A stretch of DNA of 8,073 nt from DATBLY01 sp036555125 (lineage in GTDB: Bacteria > Actinomycetota > UBA4738 > HRBIN12), in assembly GCA_036555125.1 (NCBI GenBank), contig DATBLY010000060.1, positions 1 through 8,073 on the forward strand, given 5' to 3'. Positions 1 to 5,294 of this stretch are shown here, piece after piece (position 1 is the stretch's first letter; each line of letters opens with the position of its first letter). The position numbers and the translations under genes are program-made. The notes below the pieces were generated by a model. The model saw only the letters and a list, made by a program, of their open reading frames with translations, had not been told where the DNA came from and ran no database searches.

Positions 1-1
1 G

Positions 2-502
2 GCGGGCGTCGATTCGATCGAGCACTGCAACGACGTGACGACCGAGGTCGCGCGCGAGATGAAGGAGCGCGGGACGTTCCGCTCGCCCACGCTCTGCGCG
101 CTCCGCGGGATCACGGAACACCCGGACGAGGTGCCCGGGTACGCGGTCAAGAAGGCGCTCGACACGATGGAGATGTCGCGCGCGGGGATGCGTCGTGCCC
201 TCCGCGAGGGCGTCCGCCACGTCTGCGGGACCGACGCGGGCACGCCGTTCAACCCACACGGGAGCGCGCCGCGCGAGATCGTGTCGATGGTCCAGTGGGG
301 GATGACGCCGCTGCGGGCCTTGCAGGCTGCCACCGCGAACGGCGCCGAGCTGCTCGGGCTCACGATGGCCGGGCGGGTCCAGGAAGGGGCCGAGGCGGAC
401 CTGGTCCTGTACGAGGGCAACCCGATCGAGGAGATCGAACGGGTGTTGTCGCCGACGCTCGTGATGCGCGCCGGCGACGTCGTCGCGGGCACGACCGACT
501 GA
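2..502 (+). CDS. Metal-dependent amidohydrolase, C-terminal part (imidazolonepropionase-like)
   Basis: This is the C-terminal 166 residues of an amidohydrolase; the 5' part lies outside the window. The frame is open from base 2 and begins AGVDSIEHC, the strand-end motif in which His (residue 8 of the fragment) binds the catalytic metal. A second signature, GTDAGTPFNPHG, contains the Asp (about residue 78) that binds metal and activates water. The end (ALQAATANGAELLGL, then AEADLVLYEGNPIEEI) is the typical C-terminal return to the small beta-sandwich of the COG1228 group (imidazolonepropionase, Xaa-Pro dipeptidase and related hydrolases). No signal peptide can be judged because the N-terminus is missing. 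The substrate cannot be told from this part; members cleave cyclic amides, dipeptides or other C-N bonds. It ends 32 bp before the convergent marR-like gene. The family call is firm; the specificity is unknown. Confidence 0.9.
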   Translation, partial: AGVDSIEHCNDVTTEVAREMKERGTFRSPTLCALRGITEHPDEVPGYAVKKALDTMEMSRAGMRRALREGVRHVCGTDAGTPFNPHGSAPREIVSMVQWGMTPLRALQAATANGAELLGLTMAGRVQEGAEADLVLYEGNPIEEIERVLSPTLVMRAGDVVAGTTD

Positions 503-534
503 GCGCGGGCGTCCGCCCCTCCGGAGCCGGCCGC

Positions 535-990
535 TCAGGCCCCGCTCGCGAGCATCCGTTCCAGGGCGTCGACGCCTCGCGCGAGGGCGTCGAGCTCGGT
601 CGGCGACAGGTTCCGGAGCCCGCGCGCGAGGGTCTCCACGCGTTGCGCCCGACCGCGCTGGAGCATGCGGTTCCCCTTCCTGGTCGCTCGCACCACGACC
701 ACGCGCCCGTCGACGGGGTCGGGTCCACGGGTCACGAGGCCGTCGCGCTCGAGCCCGTCCACGAGCCGCGTCATCGTCGGCGCGGCCACGCCTTCCGCCG
801 CCGCGAGCCCCCCGATCTGCAGGGGGCCCGCGAACACGACGACGGAGAGCGCGGACAGGCGGGGAGGGGAGATCCCGAGCTCGTCGTCCTCGGCGCGCAG
901 GCGGCGCAACAGGTGGATGGCGGCCGAGTGCAACCGGTCCGCGACCGCCTCCACCTCTCGCGCTGGGGAAGTGGGCCTTGACGAGCTCAT
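535..990 (-). CDS. MarR-family transcriptional regulator
   Basis: A 151-residue protein of normal MarR length (about 140-160). Helices at residues 10-33 and 115-148 would form the dimerisation domain. The winged helix-turn-helix spans about residues 42-105: the recognition region is GVAAPTMTRLVDGLERDGLV (67-86) and the wing is DPVDGRVVVV (91-100), with the family's D-x-R wing pattern. There is no cysteine, so a thiol-oxidation sensor of the OhrR type is unlikely and a small-molecule ligand is more probable. The ATG at 990 is the only good start. It has no clear Shine-Dalgarno sequence, and a candidate -10 lies only 7 bp upstream, so the mRNA may be nearly leaderless. The gene is divergent from the ankyrin gene and separated from it by a 57-bp region that holds the palindrome at 1003-1023. 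Auto-repression is likely by family habit. The ligand and wider targets are unknown. Confidence 0.92.
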   Translation of the reverse strand: MSSSRPTSPAREVEAVADRLHSAAIHLLRRLRAEDDELGISPPRLSALSVVVFAGPLQIGGLAAAEGVAAPTMTRLVDGLERDGLVTRGPDPVDGRVVVVRATRKGNRMLQRGRAQRVETLARGLRNLSPTELDALARGVDALERMLASGA

Positions 991-997
991 CCGTCGT

Positions 998-1026
998 AGT
1001 GTATTTGCTTAGCCTAAGCAAATGAA
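998..1026 (-). promoter_or_regulatory. Putative marR-like gene promoter
   Basis: Read on the - strand, TTCATT (1026-1021) and TACACT (1003-998) are separated by exactly 17 bp. TACACT matches 4 of 6 positions of the sigma-70 -10 box, while TTCATT is a weak -35 (3 of 6). The start codon at 990 follows the -10 after 7 bp, so transcription would begin at or next to the ATG. The spacer is filled by the palindrome at 1003-1023, so a bound dimer would block RNA polymerase. The region is AT-rich against a very GC-rich background. The assignment is by eye. A promoter for the ankyrin gene on the other strand was not recognisable. Confidence 0.45.
1003..1023. promoter_or_regulatory. Perfect inverted repeat, likely MarR operator
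   Basis: Arms ATTTGCTTAG (1003-1012) and CTAAGCAAAT (1014-1023) are exact reverse complements around one central base, C1013. MarR dimers bind pseudo-palindromes of about 16-22 bp, usually in their own promoter and often between divergent genes, which is the arrangement here. It overlaps the candidate -10 by one base and covers the whole spacer of the marR-like gene promoter. It lies 25-45 bp upstream of the ankyrin start codon, so it could control both genes. Binding by this particular regulator is inferred from position and symmetry. Confidence 0.8.
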
Positions 1027-1047
1027 TCCTGCCACGGGGGTGTGGCG

Positions 1048-1722
1048 ATGGCAAGCAGCGACGACCTGTTCGACGCGATCGATCTCGGCGACGGTGACCG
1101 CGTGCGCTTCCTCCTCGCGGAGGACCCGGCCCTCGCCGGCGCGCGCGACCCCGAAGGTGTGTCGGCGCTGATGCGGGCCCGATACCGGGGCGAGCCCGCG
1201 ATCGTGAACGCGATCCGAGGGCTCGGGGTGCCGGCAGACGGGTTCGAGGCGGCGGCGTTCGGCGAGGTGGACCGCCTGGGGGCGCTGCTGGACGCGGATC
1301 CCGCGCTGGTCACGTCGTACTCGGCGGACGGCTTCACGCCTCTGCACTTCGCCGCCTTCTTCGGCGACGGTCCCACGGCGGCCCTGTTGCTCGAGCGCGG
1401 CGCCGAGGTCGAGGCCCGCGGCCGGGGCTGGATGACGGGAACGGCGCTGCACTCGGCCGCGGCCAGCCGCAACGCCGACGTGGTGGAGCTCCTGCTCCGC
1501 GCCCGCGCCGATCCCGATGCCCGTCAGGGCGGCGGGTGGACCCCGCTCCACGGGGCGGCGCACAACGGCGACGCTCGGACGGTCGGGTTGCTGCTCGAGG
1601 CGGGGGCCGACCCGGCCGCCCGCAACGACGAGGGCCGCTCGGTCCTGGAGCTCGCGGAGGAGCGGGGGGATCCCGCGACGATCGACCGGGTCCGTCGCGC
1701 GCTCGACGCCACCGGCACCTGA
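1048..1722 (+). CDS. Ankyrin-repeat protein
   Basis: A 224-residue protein made almost entirely of ankyrin repeats, a scaffold for protein-protein binding. Clear repeats are DGFTPLHFAAFFGD followed by LLLERGAEVEAR (about 94-125), a variant at about 128-160 (GTALHSAAASRNADVVELLL), and GGWTPLHGAAHNGD followed by LLLEAGADPAARN (about 162-194). Degenerate repeats at about 5-64 and 66-93 and a capping helix after 195 complete the fold. There is no signal peptide or membrane segment, so it is probably cytoplasmic, and no enzyme domain is attached. The start is ATG at 1048, with a GGGGG tract 7 bp upstream; the in-frame GTG at 1042 has that tract only 1 bp away and is less likely. It is divergent from the marR-like gene and may be co-regulated through the palindrome. 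The partner protein is unknown. Confidence 0.9.
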   Translation: MASSDDLFDAIDLGDGDRVRFLLAEDPALAGARDPEGVSALMRARYRGEPAIVNAIRGLGVPADGFEAAAFGEVDRLGALLDADPALVTSYSADGFTPLHFAAFFGDGPTAALLLERGAEVEARGRGWMTGTALHSAAASRNADVVELLLRARADPDARQGGGWTPLHGAAHNGDARTVGLLLEAGADPAARNDEGRSVLELAEERGDPATIDRVRRALDATGT

Positions 1723-1728
1723 GCCGGT
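1711..1728. terminator. Possible bidirectional terminator-like hairpin between convergent genes
   Basis: ACCGGC (1711-1716) and GCCGGT (1723-1728) are exact reverse complements around a 6-nt loop. The loop contains the ankyrin stop codon, and the right arm ends on the first base of the C45 gene's stop codon. The two convergent genes are only 5 bp apart, so this is the only visible place for a terminator. There is no T-tract on either side, so intrinsic termination is uncertain. The stem is short, and such stems are common in GC-rich DNA. Confidence 0.3.
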
Positions 1729-2828
1729 CAGCCCGCGGCGTATCCCTCGAACGCGAACTCCTGCTCGATCGAGTCGCAGGGGTTGCCGCGACCGAACAGC
1801 ACGCGCCCCTCCGTCACGTCCGCGATGCACCAGAAGCACGTCACCGACGTGCGGGCCTCGTGCGCGTGGCGGCAGATCGAGTCGGGCGCGTGCTCGTGGT
1901 CGGACAGGATCGTCCGGAGCATCGGCGCGTCGACGGACCCGGGGGCCGCCGCGGACAGGAGCTCCCACGCCCGCCGGTAGCGGATCGCGGAGCGCTCCGC
2001 GTAGGCGGGATCGCCCTCGTACCCCAGCATCGAGTCGCACACGTAGTGGTTCGTGTGCACGAGCCGGCCACCGTCGTCGGGCTCCGTCAGCTCGGCCGCC
2101 GTGGCCGACCCCTCGACGTTGACCACCCGGCCGTCCGCGGCGGCGAGGACGTTGTTGTACGACGACGCGCGATCGTGTCGCAGCGCCGTGCCGACCATCG
2201 CGTCGAGCGAGCGGTCGCGCAGCATCGCGCGCACCTGCAGCTCGCGCGGGACCCCCACGCGCTCGTCGTTCGGCGAGAGCTCGTTGCCGGTGAGGGAGAG
2301 GCCGGCGTCGTTCCACCCGACGCTGATCCAGATGCCGTTGCCGATCGTCAGCACGGCGGGATCGTCCTCGACCCGTCGTTCGATCGCGATCAGGTCCTCG
2401 CCGTAGGCCGCGTGCATGTCGTTGTTGTGAGCGACCCACGTGTGCCCGTCGGCGGTGGCGGGCGCCGTGGCGACGAGGTCCGAGCAGCGCCCCTCGATCG
2501 CCGGACCCCCGCTGCCGCGTGGCTCGTACCAGATCTCCTCGACGTGGCAGGCGAACAGCGCGAGCGGATCGACGTCCGCTGCCTCCGCGGCCGCGTCGAC
2601 CTCCGCGGTCGCCCACGGCATCGCCTCGGCCGTGAGCGCGCGGTACCGGTCGGCGAGCGCGAGCTGCTCCTGGCGCGTGCGCCCGGGGGGGATCTCGTCA
2701 TCGAACGCGACCGCGCGTCGGATCACGTCGGCACACGCCTCCCCGATCGCGCCGCCGACGTCGTGGACCGACCCCGACACCCGGAGCACCGGGATCGGGT
2801 GCGGCGTGACCCGTGCCGGCTCGCTCAT
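1728..2828 (-). CDS. C45-family Ntn hydrolase / acyltransferase (acyl-CoA:6-APA acyltransferase-like)
   Basis: A 366-residue protein of the C45 family, whose founder is fungal isopenicillin N acyltransferase. Family blocks appear in order: PVLRVSGSVHDVGGAIGEA (13-31), the predicted self-cleavage site and nucleophile RCSDLVA (Cys115), HNNDM (134-138), GWNDAGLSLTGNEL (171-184), SYNNVLAAADGRVVNVEG (223-240), LVHTNHYV (256-263) and LSDHEHAPDSICRH (308-321). The precursor should cut itself before Cys115, leaving Cys as the N-terminal nucleophile that forms an acyl-enzyme. Family members hydrolyse or transfer acyl groups on amides or amino acids; the bacterial substrate is mostly unknown. The residue before the nucleophile is Arg, whereas the fungal enzyme has Gly. 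The ATG at 2828 overlaps the stop of the bactofilin-like gene (ATGA), with GGAAGG directly against the ATG, so translational coupling is likely. No signal peptide is seen. Confidence 0.88.
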   Translation of the reverse strand: MSEPARVTPHPIPVLRVSGSVHDVGGAIGEACADVIRRAVAFDDEIPPGRTRQEQLALADRYRALTAEAMPWATAEVDAAAEAADVDPLALFACHVEEIWYEPRGSGGPAIEGRCSDLVATAPATADGHTWVAHNNDMHAAYGEDLIAIERRVEDDPAVLTIGNGIWISVGWNDAGLSLTGNELSPNDERVGVPRELQVRAMLRDRSLDAMVGTALRHDRASSYNNVLAAADGRVVNVEGSATAAELTEPDDGGRLVHTNHYVCDSMLGYEGDPAYAERSAIRYRRAWELLSAAAPGSVDAPMLRTILSDHEHAPDSICRHAHEARTSVTCFWCIADVTEGRVLFGRGNPCDSIEQEFAFEGYAAG

Positions 2829-3763
2829 CCTTCCGGGGGGACGGGGGGCGGCGGCGGGATCGCCCCGCCGGTGGTGGCGACGGGGGGCGCGCCGGCCGCG
2901 GCGGGCGCTTCCGACGGCCGCGCGGCCAGGATCAGGGCGCCGAGCCCGAAGATCGTGGCGGCGAACCACGAGAGCCCGGCGAGGACCGGGACGATCGCCA
3001 GGGCACGCAGGATCGCCCAGCCGATCGTGAACGCGAGGATCCGGGACCGGGCATCGCCGCCGACGCGCCGACCCAGGACGAAGGCGGCGGCCGTGTAGCC
3101 GATCCAGTACAGCAGGGCCAGCGCGAGGATGACCCCGAGGCCGAGCGGCAGCCCGACGAGCGTCGCCAGCAGGATCGCGGCCGCGATCGGGATCGCGAAG
3201 AACGCGAGCGCGCCCCACCCGAAGGACGGTCCCGTTCGCGCGATCCCGCTGCGTGCCACGGCGTCGGCCGCGCGCGGGGCGAACAGGATCAGGAAGAGCC
3301 CCAGCAGGAAGGAGGAGACGGTGGCGGCGACCCAGATCGCGATCCGTCCGAAGAGCCGGACGTCGCCCCAGTCGGTGTTCCAGCTCGGCCGGCGGACCGT
3401 GCCGCCGTAGGTGGCGCTCGGGTCGATCACCGGGCGCAGCCGCGAGACCACGTCCTGCTCGACGTGGGCTCCCGCGCCGAGGGTCACGCGTCCGGTCACC
3501 GCGATCACGTTCTCGTCCACGGTCCCCGTCACGAGGACGTCCCCGTGGAACGCGATGACGTTGCCGGTGACGTGTCCCGCGATCGTGGCGTCGCCGTCGA
3601 AGATGATCGCGTCGCTCACGGTCTGATCGGGCCCGACCGTCAGGGTCCCGGTGAAGACCACCACGGGATCCTCGGGCCCGCCGCTGGTCTGGGCGACCGC
3701 CGGGCCGGCCGTGGCCACCACCCCCACGAGCGCGATCGCGGCGACCGTCAGGCGTCGAAGCAT
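2825..3763 (-). CDS. Secreted/membrane bactofilin-like (polymer-forming) protein
   Basis: A 312-residue protein. Residues 1-24 look like a cleavable signal peptide (MLRR, a hydrophobic core, then AVA before QTSGG). Residues about 35-105 form short repeating hydrophobic/Gly turns (SDAIIFDGDATIAGHVTGNV, then AFHGDVLVTGTVDENVIAVT and GRVTLGAGAHVEQDV), the pattern of the right-handed beta-helix of bactofilins and polymer-forming proteins. A linker leads to hydrophobic segments at about 138-161, 183-203, 206-229 and 240-281 (one or two spans), and a Pro/Ala-rich tail ends in PPPPPVPPEG. Classical bactofilins are cytosolic scaffolds; this one should place the helix outside the membrane, perhaps as a cell-envelope scaffold. 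The start at 3763 is fixed by a strong Shine-Dalgarno sequence and the signal peptide. It lies 49 bp after the aminotransferase gene and overlaps the C45 gene by 4 bp. The architecture is clear; the role is not. Confidence 0.82.
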   Translation of the reverse strand: MLRRLTVAAIALVGVVATAGPAVAQTSGGPEDPVVVFTGTLTVGPDQTVSDAIIFDGDATIAGHVTGNVIAFHGDVLVTGTVDENVIAVTGRVTLGAGAHVEQDVVSRLRPVIDPSATYGGTVRRPSWNTDWGDVRLFGRIAIWVAATVSSFLLGLFLILFAPRAADAVARSGIARTGPSFGWGALAFFAIPIAAAILLATLVGLPLGLGVILALALLYWIGYTAAAFVLGRRVGGDARSRILAFTIGWAILRALAIVPVLAGLSWFAATIFGLGALILAARPSEAPAAAGAPPVATTGGAIPPPPPVPPEG

Positions 3764-3774
3764 CGATCCTCCTT
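3764..3774 (-). promoter_or_regulatory. Strong Shine-Dalgarno site fixing the bactofilin-like start
   Basis: On the - strand AAGGAGG (3774-3768) is followed by ATCG and then ATG at 3763, a near-ideal match to the anti-Shine-Dalgarno end of 16S rRNA. It selects this ATG over an upstream in-frame ATG at 3883, which would lie inside the aminotransferase gene and bury the signal peptide. Confidence 0.85.
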
Positions 3775-3780
3775 CGCGGA

Positions 3781-3800
3781 GCCGACCACGCGCGGTCGGC
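3781..3800 (-). other. Intercistronic hairpin between aminotransferase and bactofilin-like genes
   Basis: GCCGACC (3781-3787) and GGTCGGC (3794-3800) are exact reverse complements with a 6-nt loop (ACGCGC). The hairpin fills most of the 49-bp gap: 12 bp after the aminotransferase stop codon and 6 bp before the AAGGAGG site of the next gene. No T-tract follows, so it is not a standard intrinsic terminator. It could be a partial terminator, an mRNA processing or stability element, or chance in GC-rich DNA. Confidence 0.45.
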
Positions 3801-3812
3801 GACCTCGCAAGG

Positions 3813-5180
3813 CTACCCCGACGAGCCGCGGTCCGTGAGCGCGGCCAGCAGCCCCGCGTAGGCATCCACGTAGCGGTCGACATCGTCGTCGTCGGCCGGC
3901 ACGGACATCGTCGGCCCCGCGCCGGCGATCGCCTCCCACACGCCGCGGTTGCCGAGCCACAGTCGCAGCGTCCGGGTCAGGCGATCGTCCCACGACCGGC
4001 GGGACGTCTCCGCGTCCCGCGGCAACGCCGGGGCGAACGTCGTGCCGGACCGCGGGCCGAAGCGATGCGCGACCCAGGGCAGGGCGGCGGCGTCGATCGC
4101 CGCCTGGATCCCGTCGGCCAGACGGGTCCCCAGGCGCGCGGTGTGCGCGTACGCCTCGTCGGAGAGGATCGAGCCGAGCGTCGCGCGGGCGGCGGCCATG
4201 GAGAGCGGGTTCCCGAAGAGGGTCCCTCCGGTGGCGATCTCGCTCGCATGATGCCCGGTCCCCTCGAGCTCGAGCTCGCCGGCGAGGGCCTCGACCATCC
4301 CGTACGCGCCGAGCGGGATGCCGCCGGCGATCGACTTGCCGAGCGTCACGACGTCGGGCTCCAGGCCCCAGCGCGCCGTGCACCCGCCCGGCCCGACGAT
4401 GTGCGTGTGGGTCTCGTCGTAGGCGAGGACCGTGCCCGCGGCACGCGCCTCGGCCCGCAGGCCCTCGTGGAACCCGTCGACCGGGAGCTGCAGCCCCAGG
4501 TTGTTCGTGAGCGCCGGTTCCGTCAGGACGATCGCGACGTCCCGCGGGGCGAGCGCGGCGCGGACCGCGTCGAGGTCGTTGAACGGCACGACGCGGACCC
4601 GGTCGGTGACGTCGTGGGGGAGGCCGCGCCCGAAGGGCGCGGCCTCCCCGGAGTCGAGCGTGACGGTCGCCTCGTCGAAGTGCCCGTGGTAGTGCCCGTC
4701 GAAGAGCAGGACCTTCTCGCGGCCGGTCGCAGCGCGAGCGACGCGGATCGCCTCCGTGTTCGCCTGCGACGCCGAGAGCGTGAACTGCCAGCGGGGGAGC
4801 CCGTAGCGGCGGGCGAGCTCCTCGGCGACCCAGATCGAGTCCTCGGAGGGCAGCAGGAACTGCGTGCCGGTTGCGACACGACGGGTCACCGCGTCCACGA
4901 CCTGAGGCGGCGCGTAGCCGCAGAACATCGAGGTGTCCGCGATGTTCGTATCGAGGTAGTCGTGGCCGTCGACGTCGCGGAAGTGCGAGCCCTTGCCCTC
5001 GGTCACGAAGACGGGCACGTCGTTGTCGCTGACCATCCACGCCATCGGCACCCCGTTCGGCATCGAGCGCCGCGCGCGCTCGCGGAGCGCCGTCGACCGC
5101 GGCCGCTCGCGCCGGAACGTCTCGAGCTCGCGCTCGTACAGGCTCCGGACCTTCGCCGTGTCGATCCCCTCCGCGGCCAT
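3813..5180 (-). CDS. Class III PLP-dependent aminotransferase (glutamate-1-semialdehyde aminomutase-like fold)
   Basis: A 455-residue fold-type I enzyme with PLP as cofactor. Visible family marks: SASQANTEAIRVARAATGR (136-154), where glutamate-1-semialdehyde aminomutases have NSGTEA; the ring-stacking segment DGHYHGH (161-167); LAYDETHTH (252-260), with Asp255 for the pyridine nitrogen; VTLGKSIAGGIPLGAYG (278-294), with the Schiff-base Lys282; and GGTLFGNPLSMAAA (318-331), with Thr320 near the phosphate of the partner subunit. All core catalytic positions are present, so it should be active. The altered SASQAN block and DETHTH argue against HemL itself and for an uncharacterised amino-acid or amine transaminase subgroup. 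The ATG at 5180 is the first possible start: an in-frame TGA lies four codons upstream. It has no clear Shine-Dalgarno sequence. It heads the - strand cluster with the bactofilin-like and C45 genes and is divergent from the RmuC-like gene. The substrate is unknown. Confidence 0.9.
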   Translation of the reverse strand: MAAEGIDTAKVRSLYERELETFRRERPRSTALRERARRSMPNGVPMAWMVSDNDVPVFVTEGKGSHFRDVDGHDYLDTNIADTSMFCGYAPPQVVDAVTRRVATGTQFLLPSEDSIWVAEELARRYGLPRWQFTLSASQANTEAIRVARAATGREKVLLFDGHYHGHFDEATVTLDSGEAAPFGRGLPHDVTDRVRVVPFNDLDAVRAALAPRDVAIVLTEPALTNNLGLQLPVDGFHEGLRAEARAAGTVLAYDETHTHIVGPGGCTARWGLEPDVVTLGKSIAGGIPLGAYGMVEALAGELELEGTGHHASEIATGGTLFGNPLSMAAARATLGSILSDEAYAHTARLGTRLADGIQAAIDAAALPWVAHRFGPRSGTTFAPALPRDAETSRRSWDDRLTRTLRLWLGNRGVWEAIAGAGPTMSVPADDDDVDRYVDAYAGLLAALTDRGSSG

Positions 5181-5263
5181 GGTTCGGCATCATGGCACCT
5201 GCGCAGCCGACCCGGCGCGTCTGCGAGGTCGCGCGGCGTCCGTGTCGGAGGCGGCCGCTACGG

Positions 5264-5294
5264 TCGATCCACCTTCCGGGGAAGGGTGGATCGA
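5264..5294 (+). promoter_or_regulatory. Inverted repeat covering the RBS of the RmuC-like gene
   Basis: TCGATCCACC (5264-5273) and GGTGGATCGA (5285-5294) are perfect 10-bp reverse complements with an 11-nt spacer. TTC (5274-5276) and GAA (5281-5283) can add three pairs inside if G5284 is bulged. The right arm contains the purine-rich GGGTGG that would serve as ribosome binding site and ends on the A of the ATG. The left arm, with CCACCTTCC, resembles an anti-Shine-Dalgarno sequence. In RNA this could hide the RBS and start codon. In DNA the centre-to-centre spacing of the arms is 21 bp, two helical turns, which also suits a dimeric regulator. The symmetry is certain; the function is inferred. 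Confidence 0.6.

Noticed and set aside
500..537. TGAGCG / CGCTCA inverted repeat between the amidohydrolase and marR-like genes
   Set aside because: Half of each arm is a stop codon; TGA stops on opposite strands pair automatically, so only three pairs are informative.
1009..2616. Long open frame on the - strand (535 codons)
   Set aside because: Arg/Gly-rich low-complexity translation, overlaps the well-supported ankyrin and C45 genes in other frames; a GC-rich shadow.
1536..3098. Long open frame on the + strand (520 codons)
   Set aside because: Antisense shadow of the C45 and bactofilin-like genes; no recognisable domain, and Arg/Pro/Gly-rich composition.
2829..3218. Upstream extension of the C45 frame to an ATG at 3218
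   Set aside because: The extension would run through the bactofilin-like gene; the ATGA overlap and the family N-terminus support the start at 2828.
5189..5194. CATGAT on the - strand as an extended -10 (TGC before it) for the aminotransferase gene
   Set aside because: The position would give a near-leaderless message, but no -35 is visible at 16-18 bp, so the match is too weak to list.
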